NCBI RefSeq assembly: GCF_000252855.1 | Contig: NC_017045.1 | Span: forward strand, 496,001-560,000 | Length of the DNA stretch: 64,000 nucleotides | DNA from: Riemerella anatipestifer ATCC 11845 = DSM 15868 | GTDB taxonomy: Bacteria; Bacteroidota; Bacteroidia; Flavobacteriales; Weeksellaceae | Direction: 5' to 3' | Shown: piece by piece, positions 47,887 through 56,030 of the stretch | How positions within the stretch are numbered: position 1 is the stretch's first letter | Layout of the letters: each line of letters begins with the position of its first letter | Made by a program: the position numbers and the translations under genes | Notes under the pieces: generated by a model | What the model was told of the DNA's origin: nothing | The model's database searches: none | The model's input: the letters and a program-made list of their open reading frames with translations, nothing else

Positions 47887-49242
47887 CTAAACAGTCATAG
47901 AAAAAATTCTAGTTTCTGGAGCTTTTCTTAACATTCTCAAATCAAAAGTCATCGCTACATTTCGTGTGAACGCCTTACCAGCTTGTGTAATTCTGATTTT
48001 ATTTTCTGATATTTCCACAAGACCGTCTGCCTCCATCTCTTTAAGCTTCTCTATGGTAGTTTCTAGCTCTGGAAAAGCCGTTGCATCCGTCCAAGAAGTC
48101 TCTAGCTGACACATAATATTGAGTATATGTCGACGAATTTTCAAATCTTCATCAGTTAGGATATGCCCTCTAAACACAGGGATTTCTCCTTTCTCTACTC
48201 TCTGCTGATAGGCTTCTACTGTTTTTTCGTTTTGAGCGAAAGCATACCAAGAATCAGAAATAGCACTCATACCCAAACCTACCATAAGTTGAGTTTTCCC
48301 TGAAGTATAACCCATAAAATTCCTATGGATTTTCTTGTTAAGCATCGATTGGTAAAGGTCATCGTGCTCTAGTGAGAAATGGTCCATTCCTATCTCTTTG
48401 TAGCCCAGCTCTTCCAAAAGTTGCTTCCCATTCTCGTAGAGTTTTCTTTTTTCTTCGCCTGACGGAAGGTCATTCTCATCAAAACCTCTCTGCCCTACTC
48501 CTTTAATCCAAGGCACATGGGCATAAGAATAAAACGCCAGTCTATCAGGTTTCAAAGTCATTGTTTTTCTTATGGTATATTCCATTTTTTCCCAAGTATG
48601 AAACGGAAGCCCAAAAACTAAATCGTGAGAAACACTTTCGTAGCCTATTTCTCTAGCCCATTGGGTTACTTTTTCTACATTCTCAAAAGGCTGAACTCTA
48701 TTGATGGCTTTTTGTACTTTTTCATCATAATCTTGCACCCCAAAACTCACTCTTCTAAACCCTAAATCGTAAAGCACTTGCAAATGCTCTCTAGTAGTAT
48801 TGTTAGGGTGTCCTTCAAAAGAAAATTCGGGTTTTTCTGCTATTGTTCCACCTGAAAGAATTTCCTCTATCAATATTTTCAAGTTTTCAGGCGAGAAAAA
48901 AGTAGGCGTTCCTCCACCTAAATGTAATTCCTTAATTTTAGGTTTTTCGTCAAAAAGAGCCAAGTACAATTGCCACTCTTTAATCACCGATTGCAAATAA
49001 GGTGTTTCTACAGAGTGCTGTTTTGTAATCCTTTTATGACAGGCACAAAAGGTACATAATTGCTCACAAAATGGCAGATGTATGTAGATGGAAATTCCTT
49101 CGTCTTTAGACTCCTTAAATGATTTTATCACCGTATGTTCCCAAGATTGATGTGTAAAACTCTCCTCTTCCCAATAAGGTACTGTAGGATATGAAGTATA
49201 TCTAGGACCTGGTATATTATATTTATCTATTAGTGAATTCAT
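47887..49242 (-). CDS. hemN: Oxygen-independent coproporphyrinogen III oxidase
   Basis: A radical-SAM enzyme that decarboxylates coproporphyrinogen III to protoporphyrinogen IX in haem synthesis without oxygen. 451 residues. The cluster motif CEQLCTFCACHKR has Cys59, Cys63, Cys66 and Cys68. The GGGTP SAM-binding block (LHLGGGTPTFF) and the HemN-specific C-terminal domain (YTSGKTQLMVGLGMSAISDS) are present, which separates it from HemW-like proteins. A TATTTTTG element at 49247-49254 almost touches the ATG, suggesting a leaderless or very short leader mRNA. Confidence 0.95.
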   Translation of the reverse strand: MNSLIDKYNIPGPRYTSYPTVPYWEEESFTHQSWEHTVIKSFKESKDEGISIYIHLPFCEQLCTFCACHKRITKQHSVETPYLQSVIKEWQLYLALFDEKPKIKELHLGGGTPTFFSPENLKILIEEILSGGTIAEKPEFSFEGHPNNTTREHLQVLYDLGFRRVSFGVQDYDEKVQKAINRVQPFENVEKVTQWAREIGYESVSHDLVFGLPFHTWEKMEYTIRKTMTLKPDRLAFYSYAHVPWIKGVGQRGFDENDLPSGEEKRKLYENGKQLLEELGYKEIGMDHFSLEHDDLYQSMLNKKIHRNFMGYTSGKTQLMVGLGMSAISDSWYAFAQNEKTVEAYQQRVEKGEIPVFRGHILTDEDLKIRRHILNIMCQLETSWTDATAFPELETTIEKLKEMEADGLVEISENKIRITQAGKAFTRNVAMTFDLRMLRKAPETRIFSMTV

Positions 49243-49412
49243 TTTGCAAAAATAATGTTTTTTAAACTCACTGTAAAAATTATACTTAGGTATTTATTTC
49301 TCTTACGGTAACATTTTTCATCTCTTATTTTTGGGAAATTTCTAAAGCCTCTATTTTTTTACCCCACAAGAAAAAGTTATATTTGCGATGTTTATAGAAA
49401 AATGATTTTTGT

Positions 49413-50864
49413 ATGTCGCCAATTCTCTTACTAGGAATTATTATTGCCTATTTTGGCATTCTGCTATGGGTAGCTTATAGAACAGGTAAAGGAAGTAATA
49501 ATGATAGCTTTTTTATAGGCAATAGGAGTAGTAATTGGGTTTTGGTAGCATTCGGTATGATAGGGACTTCTCTATCTGGAGTTACCTTTGTAAGTGTCCC
49601 TGGACAGGTGGGAAAAGACAGTTTCCACTATCTACAAGTTACCATAGGATACCTCATAGGATACATTGTCATTGCGTATGTTTTATTACCTCTTTATTAC
49701 AGACTAAAACTAACCTCCATCTATGGATACCTTCAGCAGAGAATGGGAGCTTTATCTTATAAATCAGGAGCTTCTATTTTTATTGTATCTCGTTTGGTAG
49801 GTGCTACGGCGAGGCTTTATCTAGTGGTAAATATTTTACAAATGACTATCTTGGATAGCCTTGGCGTTCCTTTTATTGTAACTACTCTCATTATTTTAGT
49901 AATGATTATCCTCTACACCTACGAAGGCGGCGTAAAAACCATCGTATGGACAGACACTCTACAAACCACAGGAATGCTTTTAGGACTTATTGTCTGTACG
50001 TTCTATATGCTTAATCACTTGGGGCTAAATATCGCAGATAGTTTCGCCGCAATGAGCGAACAAGGTTATACTAAAGTATTTGACACCGATGTTAATGATA
50101 AAGGGTTCTTCATTAAACAAATCTTAGCAGGAGCTTTCATTACCATTACAATGACTGGGATTGACCAAGAAATGATGCAAAAATCCATCTCAGTAACCAA
50201 CCTAAAAGATAGTCAGAAAAATATGGTAACTCTAGGAGTTATATTGCTAGGAGTTATTTCATTATTCCTTTATATGGGTGGGTTGTTACATCTTTACGGC
50301 ATACAAGAGAATATTTCTAGCACTGGAGACCAGCTATTCCCAGATGTAGCTCTTAACCATATGCCTCCATTTATTTCTATTATTTTCATTATTGCTCTTA
50401 TTTCTGCTCTATTTCCTAGTGCTGATGGAGCTATGACAGCACTTACTTCATCTCTTTGTATTGATATATTTGGACTGAAAGAAAAAAATATCTCCGCTTC
50501 CGAAAAAGAAAAATTCAGAAAGAGAGTACACCTTTGGGTAGCAGTATCATTTTTAATAATGGTACTCATTTTTAAATGGATTAACGATAATTCTATGATA
50601 GGGCTTATCCTTAAATTAGCAGGCTTTACCTATGGACCTCTACTTGGGCTTTTCGCTTTTGGGATTTTCACTAAAAGAACGGTTAAAGATAAGCTAGTGC
50701 CTTACATCTGTATTACCGCTCCTATCTTATCATTTTTAATAGATAAATATCAAAGTCTTGTTTTTGGCGATTTCCAAATCGGGTTAGAATTACTTATCAT
50801 CAACGGATTACTTACCTTTGTAGGGCTTTGGTTCATCAGTAGTAAAAAACAATCATTTCAATAA
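49413..50864 (+). CDS. Sodium:solute symporter family transporter
   Basis: A 483-residue membrane protein with about 13 hydrophobic segments, of the SSS (solute:sodium symporter, LeuT-fold) family. Family blocks are SFFIGNRSSNWVLVAFGMIG, MIGTSLSGVTFVSVPG, VTIGYLIGYIVIAYVLLP, YTYEGGVKTIVWTDTLQTTG and ALFPSADGAMTALTSSLCID. The substrate cannot be told (sugar, amino acid, acetate or similar). A TATATTTG element is at 49378-49385. The transketolase N-terminal gene starts 18 bp later, so the two share a transcript. Confidence 0.9.
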   Translation: MSPILLLGIIIAYFGILLWVAYRTGKGSNNDSFFIGNRSSNWVLVAFGMIGTSLSGVTFVSVPGQVGKDSFHYLQVTIGYLIGYIVIAYVLLPLYYRLKLTSIYGYLQQRMGALSYKSGASIFIVSRLVGATARLYLVVNILQMTILDSLGVPFIVTTLIILVMIILYTYEGGVKTIVWTDTLQTTGMLLGLIVCTFYMLNHLGLNIADSFAAMSEQGYTKVFDTDVNDKGFFIKQILAGAFITITMTGIDQEMMQKSISVTNLKDSQKNMVTLGVILLGVISLFLYMGGLLHLYGIQENISSTGDQLFPDVALNHMPPFISIIFIIALISALFPSADGAMTALTSSLCIDIFGLKEKNISASEKEKFRKRVHLWVAVSFLIMVLIFKWINDNSMIGLILKLAGFTYGPLLGLFAFGIFTKRTVKDKLVPYICITAPILSFLIDKYQSLVFGDFQIGLELLIINGLLTFVGLWFISSKKQSFQ

Positions 50865-50882
50865 AATTAAACCTATATTATA

Positions 50883-51734
50883 ATGGCAAAATCAGTAGAA
50901 GAATTAAAACATCTCACCACACAAATCAGAAGAGATATTTTGAGAATGGTACACGCAGTAAACTCTGGACACCCTGGTGGGTCTTTGGGTTGTGTAGAAT
51001 ACTTTACAGCTCTTTACGGAAAGGTAATGAACTACTCGCTCCCATTTAAAATGGAAGGCAAAAACGAAGATTTATTCTTCCTTTCTAATGGGCATATTTC
51101 TCCTGTGTATTACAGTACACTTGCTAGGTTCAACTTCTTTCCAGTGGAAGAATTGGCTACTTTCAGAAAACTAGACACTAGATTACAAGGACACCCTACC
51201 ACACACGAAGGTTTACCTGGAGTAAGAATTGCTTCTGGTTCTCTAGGGCAAGGGCTTTCTGTTGCTGTAGGTGCAGCTCTAGGTAAAAAGCTAGATGGTG
51301 ATAAAGGCATCGTATTCTCTCTACACGGCGATGGAGAACTACAAGAAGGGCAAATTTGGGAAGCTCTTATGTACGCTAGCCATAATAAAGTAGATAACCT
51401 CATTGCAACTATAGACTACAACAACCGACAAATAGATGGTGATGTGTCTGATGTACTTTCTTTAGGGAACTTAAAAGCTAAACTAGAAGCCTTTGATTGG
51501 CAAGTATTGGAAGTTAAAGAAGGTAACAACCTAGAAGCTGTAATTGCGGTGCTAGAAGAAGCCAAAGCACAGACAGGAAAAGGGAAACCTATCGCTATCA
51601 TTATGCATACCGAAATGGGTAACGGTGTAGATTTTATGATGGGAACTCACGCTTGGCACGGTAAGGCACCTAACGATGAGCAACTAGAAAAAGCCTTAGC
51701 TCAACTTTCTACAGATAATTTGGCTGATTATTAA
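50883..51734 (+). CDS. Transketolase, N-terminal subunit
   Basis: The thiamine-diphosphate-binding half of a split transketolase (pentose phosphate pathway). 283 residues. The TPP signature is HGDGELQEGQIWEALMYASH (GDG then N-N: DYNNRQIDG); also VNSGHPGGSLGCVEYFTALY and RIASGSLGQGLSVAVGAALG. The C-terminal half is encoded at 56539, not next to it as usual: 4.8 kb of accessory DNA lies between. Both halves are intact, so an active enzyme is expected if both are expressed. Confidence 0.95.
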   Translation: MAKSVEELKHLTTQIRRDILRMVHAVNSGHPGGSLGCVEYFTALYGKVMNYSLPFKMEGKNEDLFFLSNGHISPVYYSTLARFNFFPVEELATFRKLDTRLQGHPTTHEGLPGVRIASGSLGQGLSVAVGAALGKKLDGDKGIVFSLHGDGELQEGQIWEALMYASHNKVDNLIATIDYNNRQIDGDVSDVLSLGNLKAKLEAFDWQVLEVKEGNNLEAVIAVLEEAKAQTGKGKPIAIIMHTEMGNGVDFMMGTHAWHGKAPNDEQLEKALAQLSTDNLADY

Positions 51735-51747
51735 ATTTTTAAATAAA

Positions 51748-52008
51748 ATGGAAAATTCAAATAAAGCAGAAAAAATCGTTGTAGTAGCCCCTACTAAAAG
51801 TGTAGGGATTAGCCTATTGCTCACTTTCTTTTTCGGTCCGTTGGGAATGCTTTATTCCACCGTAGTAGGAGCACTAGTAATGCTACTCGTATCGGGTGTG
51901 GCGGCGTTTCTCACGCTAGGAATTAGTATCTTCTTTACCCAGCCTATCTGTATGATTTGGGGTGCAATGGCAGCACATCGCCATAACAAAAAAATCATTA
52001 TTCAATAG
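51748..52008 (+). CDS. Small membrane protein
   Basis: An 86-residue protein with two hydrophobic segments (GISLLLTFFFGPLGMLYSTVV and LVSGVAAFLTLGISIFFTQP) and a His/Lys-rich C-terminus. The N-terminus is polar (MENSNKAEKIVVVAPTKSVG). It resembles short TM2/DUF4870-like membrane proteins seen in many bacteria, without firm family assignment. It is 13 bp after the transketolase N-terminal gene and is the first gene of the DNA inserted between the two transketolase halves. Confidence 0.6.
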   Translation: MENSNKAEKIVVVAPTKSVGISLLLTFFFGPLGMLYSTVVGALVMLLVSGVAAFLTLGISIFFTQPICMIWGAMAAHRHNKKIIIQ

Positions 52009-52073
52009 ATAGTGAACAGAAGTCTGATTGCAAGACAACTGAAGAAAACTTAATTTTGGATAAAAAAGAGATT

Positions 52074-52115
52074 ATGAAAAAGAAACTGTTCTCCTTAATT
52101 TGGCATTTATATTGA
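52074..52115 (+). other. Short ATG frame, possible leader or gene remnant
   Basis: A 13-codon frame (MKKKLFSLIWHLY, then TGA) starts like a signal peptide but stops just at the beginning of the 21-bp repeat array. It may be the broken start of a lost exported gene or a chance frame. Confidence 0.25.
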
Positions 52116-52131
52116 GACGGACTTACACCTT

Positions 52132-52278
52132 CCTAACTGGGACAGCACATTTCCCAACTCGGACAAAAGAATTCCTAAGTAGGACAGAGGATTTCCCAAG
52201 TGGGACGAACGCCGTCCAATGTAGTACCAAAAATATCCTAACCTGGACGATAAATTTCCTACACGGGACAAATCTTTT
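52132..52278 (+). repeat. Seven 21-bp phased dyad repeats
   Basis: The units begin at 52132, 52153, 52174, 52195, 52216, 52237 and 52258, exactly 21 bp apart, with a partial eighth at 52279 and a very degenerate unit at 52111. Consensus TCCYAASTGGGACR followed by about 7 variable bases, mostly A/T-rich. The best unit (52195) contains TCCCAAGTGGGA, a dyad with TCCCA and TGGGA arms. In the + frame the 21-bp period becomes a heptapeptide pattern F-(L/P)-(S/T)-x-T-x-x, but the frame has no ATG start. A 21-bp period is two helical turns, so all units face the same side of DNA. No spacers or cas genes, so not CRISPR. Confidence 0.8.
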
Positions 52279-52356
52279 CCTAGATAAACTCAATAAATTT
52301 TTATCTAAATTTTTAATAAATTCATAATTTTAGTATCACAATTAAAACTTATCACT

Positions 52357-52668
52357 ATGGCAAAGAAATCATATTCAGAAAACATCACCTCGGCTAAGGT
52401 AATGGCCGACGGGCTCAGCCGATATAAAAGTAACCTCCCCGCAGGTGTTCAGGAAAGTCAAATATCAGAATTGGAGACCCTAAGACAAACCATAGAAACC
52501 CTCAACAGCGAACAAGAAAAACTAAAAGCTGACCTCAAAACCAAAACCCAAGCCCTGGATGCCAAATTGAACGAACTGCAAAAACTCTATGCTCAACTCA
52601 AAAAACGCATCAAAATCGATATAGAACAAAGCCAATGGAAAGAGTTCGGGATTGAGGATAAAAAGTAA
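52357..52668 (+). CDS. Small coiled-coil protein
   Basis: A 103-residue protein, almost all of it one long predicted coiled coil (about 38-88: ELETLRQTIETLNSEQEKLK, then LKTKTQALDAKLNELQKLYA). The ends are conserved in style: MAKKSYSENITSAKVMADGL at the start and QWKEFGIEDKK at the end. Similar proteins occur in many Bacteroidota and other phyla without a known function, from general knowledge. It starts about 80 bp after the 21-bp repeat array and could be a DNA-binding or structural partner of it (inference). Confidence 0.65.
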   Translation: MAKKSYSENITSAKVMADGLSRYKSNLPAGVQESQISELETLRQTIETLNSEQEKLKADLKTKTQALDAKLNELQKLYAQLKKRIKIDIEQSQWKEFGIEDKK

Positions 52669-52687
52669 TTTTTAAAAAATCATCATT

Positions 52688-53185
52688 ATGAAAAAAATTA
52701 TCATTTTATTTGCTTTAATAGTAACAAATTTCGGGTGGGCACAGCAAAAGGATGCCTCGCTGAATCAGGCACTAAGTATCAACCAAAACGGTGCATTAAA
52801 ACTAGCCGAACAAGCCAACCTTGAAGCGGCTAAACTTAATAAACAGGTTTCTATTGCCGTACTTAATAACTCGGGGGTTGTTATCCTACTCTTGAAAGGG
52901 GATACCGTAGGACCTCACAATACAGAAGCCTCTCGTAGAAAAGCCTATACCGCACTTTCTACCAAAACCCCTAGCTTTATCTTGATGAAAAAAGCCGCCG
53001 ATAATCCCACCGCTCAAAACTTAAATACATTACCAGAGTTACTCCTATTAGGCGGTGGCGTTCCCATTTGGAAAGACGGAGAATTAATAGGCAGTATAGG
53101 CATATCGGGAGGCGGTAGTGGCGAAAACGACCACAATATCGCTCAAAAAGCGGCAGAGAATTTAGGATTTAGCACTTCTAAATGA
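52688..53185 (+). CDS. Exported HbpS/GlcG-family haem-binding-like protein, type I, copy 1
   Basis: A 165-residue protein with a signal peptide (MKKIIILFALIVTNFGWAQQ). The mature part is a single GlcG/HbpS (PF03928-type) domain: [57 protein letters not shown] and [20 protein letters not shown] with the final glycine-rich [20 protein letters not shown]. HbpS binds haem and reports redox stress in Streptomyces; here the ligand is unknown. It is the first member of the 52.7-56.5 kb module; a near copy is at 55039-55536. Confidence 0.8.
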   Translation: MKKIIILFALIVTNFGWAQQKDASLNQALSINQNGALKLAEQANLEAAKLNKQVSIAVLNNSGVVILLLKGDTVGPHNTEASRRKAYTALSTKTPSFILMKKAADNPTAQNLNTLPELLLLGGGVPIWKDGELIGSIGISGGGSGENDHNIAQKAAENLGFSTSK

Positions 53186-53330
53186 TACCTGTGAATGGTT
53201 ATTTACCAAAGAAGACGAAGCATTTTTGGAACAAATTAATCGGTTAGTTGCCACACTTTTTGAGAAAGAACCCTGTCTTTTGGAGGAATTTATTTTCTCT
53301 TTAGTTGATAGAAAAAATTATGAAAATTAA
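53186..53330 (+). pseudogene. Remnant of a regulator-like gene
   Basis: An open frame without a start runs from within the end of the preceding gene to TAA at 53330 and overlaps the next start. It encodes a believable protein segment, DTCEWLFTKEDEAFLEQINR, then LVATLFEKEP and EEFIFSLVDRKNYEN. The pattern (W-x2-x3-DEAFL-x2-IN-x-LV) resembles the stretch before the AraC-type HTH of two-component or hybrid regulators, but the HTH is missing. Read as a fragment left by deletion; weak call. Confidence 0.4.
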
Positions 53331-53952
53331 AACTCTTATGAAAAATTTATTACAAATCTTAGTCAATCTACAACCAAAGTTCATTCATTTTGTACGGATT
53401 GCCATAGCTGTAGTTATGCTATGGATTGGGGGATTAAAGGCGTTCCAATATGAAGCCGATGGTATTGTTCCTTTTGTTACGAACAGTCCTTTTATGAGTT
53501 TTTTCTATAATAACACGGGAAAAACTTATATCCAAGAAGACGGGACAGAAATAGCCCAATACAAAAAACACCGAAACCCAGAGGGTAAAATGGTAGCCGA
53601 AAATATAGCTTGGCACAAAACCAACGGTACTTATCCGTTTTCTTATGGGTTGGGAATGGTAATTGTAAGCATAGGAATTTTAACACTTTTAGGAATTTGG
53701 AGTCCTAAAATAGGGTTGATAGGAGGGTTGTTAACCTTCGGAATGTCGGTGATTACGCTTTCTTTTCTAATCACAACCCCAGAGGTGTATGTTCCAAAAT
53801 TAGATGGTGATTTTCTAACTCCGCAATATGGCTTTCCATATTTGTCGGGTGCAGGGCGTTTGGTTTTAAAAGATGTAATTATGATGGCAGCGGGACTTAT
53901 TTGTGCCTCTGACTGTGCGAAAAGGATTTTAAATACCGAAAAATCTGTGTAA
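53320..53952 (+). CDS. DUF417 family inner-membrane protein (YkgB-like)
   Basis: A 210-residue protein of the DUF417 family. Hydrophobic segments include FVRIAIAVVMLWIGGLKAF, GLGMVIVSIGILTLLGIW and LIGGLLTFGMSVITLSFLIT; the block GLKAFQYEADGIVPFVTNSP is the family hallmark, and GAGRLVLKDVIMMAAGL is near the C-terminus. Family members appear beside redox or reactive-chlorine-stress genes (E. coli RclC is one). ATG 53320 is the first ATG; MKNLLQ at 53338 is also possible. It is present only in the first copy of the module. Confidence 0.85.
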   Translation: MKIKTLMKNLLQILVNLQPKFIHFVRIAIAVVMLWIGGLKAFQYEADGIVPFVTNSPFMSFFYNNTGKTYIQEDGTEIAQYKKHRNPEGKMVAENIAWHKTNGTYPFSYGLGMVIVSIGILTLLGIWSPKIGLIGGLLTFGMSVITLSFLITTPEVYVPKLDGDFLTPQYGFPYLSGAGRLVLKDVIMMAAGLICASDCAKRILNTEKSV

Positions 53953-53984
53953 TTTTGGGATTTGAAACCAAATTATAATTCAAT

Positions 53985-54476
53985 ATGAAATCGGTTACTT
54001 TATTTTTCACATTATTTCTGGTCTTTATGAAGGTAAATGCTCAAACCAAAAATCTATACGAACCTGTATTAACGGGTGATGCAGCAATGAAAATAGCACA
54101 AAAAGCCTTTGACGAAGCCAATAAAAGTGGGCATCATATCAGTGTTACGGTGGCAGATCAATCAGGGCAAACCCTCGCCGTACTTAGGCATCACAATGCC
54201 GGGGTACATACCTTGCGAGCTAGTTATAAAAAAGCCTTTACTGCCAATTCTCAAAAAAGAGAAACCGCCGAAATTGCACAAGGCATTAAAAATGGGACAA
54301 TCCCCGAAGATGTTCGTTATTTGGACGAAAATATTTTAATTTTGGACGGAGGAGTGCCCATTTATATAGACGGAAAAGTAGTTGGCGGTATTGGTGTAGG
54401 CGGTGCACACGGAAGCGAAGATGTACGGATTGCAAAAGCGGGAATTTCTGCCATTGAAGTAAATACGAACCAATAA
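53985..54476 (+). CDS. Exported HbpS/GlcG-family protein, type II, copy 1
   Basis: A 163-residue protein with a signal peptide ([20 protein letters not shown]) and a single GlcG/HbpS domain of a second type: [76 protein letters not shown]. It differs clearly from type I (52688) but shares the fold. The first 237 bases differ from the type II copy at 55533; from base 54222 to its end it reads the same. It is 32 bp after the DUF417 gene. Confidence 0.8.
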   Translation: MKSVTLFFTLFLVFMKVNAQTKNLYEPVLTGDAAMKIAQKAFDEANKSGHHISVTVADQSGQTLAVLRHHNAGVHTLRASYKKAFTANSQKRETAEIAQGIKNGTIPEDVRYLDENILILDGGVPIYIDGKVVGGIGVGGAHGSEDVRIAKAGISAIEVNTNQ

Positions 54477-54554
54477 TCATCTTAATAGGTTTTGCAACCC
54501 AAATAGAGGAGGATTACAACTGAAAACAATTACTAATTTTTAAATTTTATACCT

Positions 54555-54965
54555 ATGAAAAGAACATTTTTTTTAATGTTAATGCTTGCCTTTGCAAGTC
54601 TAACTTTTGCACAAGAAGCAAAATACCAATTGTCAAGTCATATTTTGGACATTACAAAAGGACAGCCTGCACCCAATGTAAGCATTCGCCTTTCCAAATT
54701 GCAGCATAAAGACCATTGGGTAACAGTTGATGAAAAGACAACTGACCAAAACGGGCGTATCAAAGACTTTTTAAAAGAAGGAAAAGGCGTAAACCACAAG
54801 GGAATTTACAAACTCACTTATTTTACAAAACCTTATTTTGAGAAATTGGGACAAGACACTTTCTACCCGTACATAGAGGTGGTTTTTGAAATAAAAGATA
54901 ATAATCATTATCATGTACCTATAACTCTTTCACCTTACGGATATTCTACTTATAGAGGAAACTAA
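54555..54965 (+). CDS. uraH: Exported 5-hydroxyisourate hydrolase-like (transthyretin-like) protein, copy 1
   Basis: A 136-residue protein with a signal peptide (MKRTFFLMLMLAFASLTFAQ) and a transthyretin-like/HIUase domain: LSSHILDITKGQPAPNVSIR (first active-site His), TDQNGRIKDF (Arg), and HYHVPITLSPYGYSTYRGN (second His and C-terminal tetrapeptide). HIUases end in Y-R-G-S; here the last residue is Asn, so activity may be changed. HIUase hydrolyses 5-hydroxyisourate from urate oxidation. No other purine-breakdown gene is in the window. It is 78 bp after the type II gene. Confidence 0.85.
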   Translation: MKRTFFLMLMLAFASLTFAQEAKYQLSSHILDITKGQPAPNVSIRLSKLQHKDHWVTVDEKTTDQNGRIKDFLKEGKGVNHKGIYKLTYFTKPYFEKLGQDTFYPYIEVVFEIKDNNHYHVPITLSPYGYSTYRGN

Positions 54966-54984
54966 AAGTGAAAAATAAATTAAA

Positions 54985-55011
54985 ATGAAATATACTTATA
55001 CCGAAAAAAAA
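54985..55011 (+). pseudogene. Duplicated first nine codons of the transketolase C-terminal gene
   Basis: ATG plus eight codons (MKYTYTEKK) and 19 bp of leader are the same as at 56539. The frame runs on into the next gene by chance, which gives a misleading longer open frame to 55536. It marks the right end of the duplicated block. Confidence 0.8.
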
Positions 55012-55038
55012 TCGTTAAGTAAATTAAAAATAATCATT

Positions 55039-55536
55039 ATGAAAAATGTAATCATTCTATTTGCTTTGATATTAGGAAATTTCGGATTAGCACAGCAAAA
55101 AGAATCCTCATTAGAACATACATTAAGTATCAACCAAAACGGTGCATTAAAATTGGCCGAACAAGCCAACCTTGAAGCGGCTAAACTTAATAAACAGATC
55201 TCTATTGCGATACTTAACAACTCGGGGGTTGTTATCCTACTCTTGAAAGGGGATACCGTAGGACCTCACAACACAGAGGCCTCTCGTAGAAAAGCCTATA
55301 CCGCACTTTCTACAAAAACCCCTAGTTTTATCTTAATGCAAAAAGCCGCCGCTAACCCTACTGCTCAAAATTTGAATACCCTACCCGAATTACTCCTATT
55401 AGGAGGTGGTGTTCCTATCTGGAAAGATGGGGTTTTGGTGGGGAGCATCGGTATATCTGGAGGCGGTAGTGGCGAAAACGACCACAATATCGCTCAAAAA
55501 GTGGCAGAGAATTTAGGATTTAATACCCAACAATGA
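55039..55536 (+). CDS. Exported HbpS/GlcG-family protein, type I, copy 2
   Basis: A 165-residue protein ([20 protein letters not shown] signal peptide) closely related to copy 1 at 52688, with differences mainly in the signal peptide, the first 30 mature residues and the last few residues. ATG 55039 is the true start; the open frame upstream contains the duplicated transketolase codons. Its stop overlaps the next start (ATGA, 55533-55536), so type I and type II are translationally coupled, consistent with equal amounts or a heteromer (inference). Confidence 0.8.
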   Translation: MKNVIILFALILGNFGLAQQKESSLEHTLSINQNGALKLAEQANLEAAKLNKQISIAILNNSGVVILLLKGDTVGPHNTEASRRKAYTALSTKTPSFILMQKAAANPTAQNLNTLPELLLLGGGVPIWKDGVLVGSIGISGGGSGENDHNIAQKVAENLGFNTQQ

Positions 55537-56030
55537 AAATATCTATTCATATTTTACTATTCGTAAGCCTACTGATAAATATCCCTCTACAAGCCCAGAG
55601 CAAAACTTTATATGAGCCTGTATTAACAGGTGATGCAGCAATGAAAATGGCACAAAAAGCCTTTAACGAAGCCAATAAAAGTGGGCATCGTATCAGTGTT
55701 ACGGTGGTCGATCAGTCGGGGCAAACGCTCGCTGTACTTAGGCATCACAACGCTGGGGTGCATACCTTACGAGCCAGTTATAAAAAAGCCTTTACTGCCA
55801 ATTCTCAAAAAAGAGAAACCGCCGAAATTGCACAAGGCATTAAAAATGGGACAATCCCCGAAGATGTTCGTTATTTGGACGAAAATATTTTAATTTTGGA
55901 CGGAGGAGTGCCCATTTATATAGACGGAAAAGTAGTTGGCGGTATTGGTGTAGGCGGTGCACACGGAAGCGAAGATGTACGGATTGCAAAAGCGGGAATT
56001 TCTGCCATTGAAGTAAATACGAACCAATAA
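55533..56030 (+). CDS. Exported HbpS/GlcG-family protein, type II, copy 2
   Basis: A 165-residue protein with a signal peptide ([20 protein letters not shown]) and the type II GlcG/HbpS domain. From 55776 to the end it is the same as copy 1; the first 81 codons differ, especially in the signal peptide. It overlaps the type I gene by 4 bp and precedes the second uraH-like copy by 78 bp. Confidence 0.8.
   Translation: MKISIHILLFVSLLINIPLQAQSKTLYEPVLTGDAAMKMAQKAFNEANKSGHRISVTVVDQSGQTLAVLRHHNAGVHTLRASYKKAFTANSQKRETAEIAQGIKNGTIPEDVRYLDENILILDGGVPIYIDGKVVGGIGVGGAHGSEDVRIAKAGISAIEVNTNQ

Larger units (their letters stand above)
54222..55011 (+). repeat. Direct repeat, 790 bp, copy A
   Basis: I read this block as base-for-base the same as 55776-56565, offset 1,554 bp. 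It covers the 3' half of the type II GlcG gene, the intergenic region, the whole uraH-like gene and the first 27 bp of the transketolase C-terminal gene. The left junction is a T/C difference at 54221/55775; the right junction lies after a run of eight A. Confidence 0.85.

Noticed and set aside
52132-52278. CRISPR array
   Set aside because: The repeats are directly adjacent with only about 7 variable bases between cores, and no cas genes are in the window.
52100-52327. 75-codon open frame over the 21-bp repeat array
   Set aside because: No ATG start (TTG only), and the heptapeptide pattern follows from a repeat length divisible by three. The conserved bases form a DNA dyad rather than a codon-type pattern, so it was treated as a repeat.
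54985-55536. 183-residue protein starting with the transketolase N-terminus
   Set aside because: The first nine codons are a duplicated piece of the transketolase gene. The signal peptide and the paralogue at 52688 set the true start at 55039.
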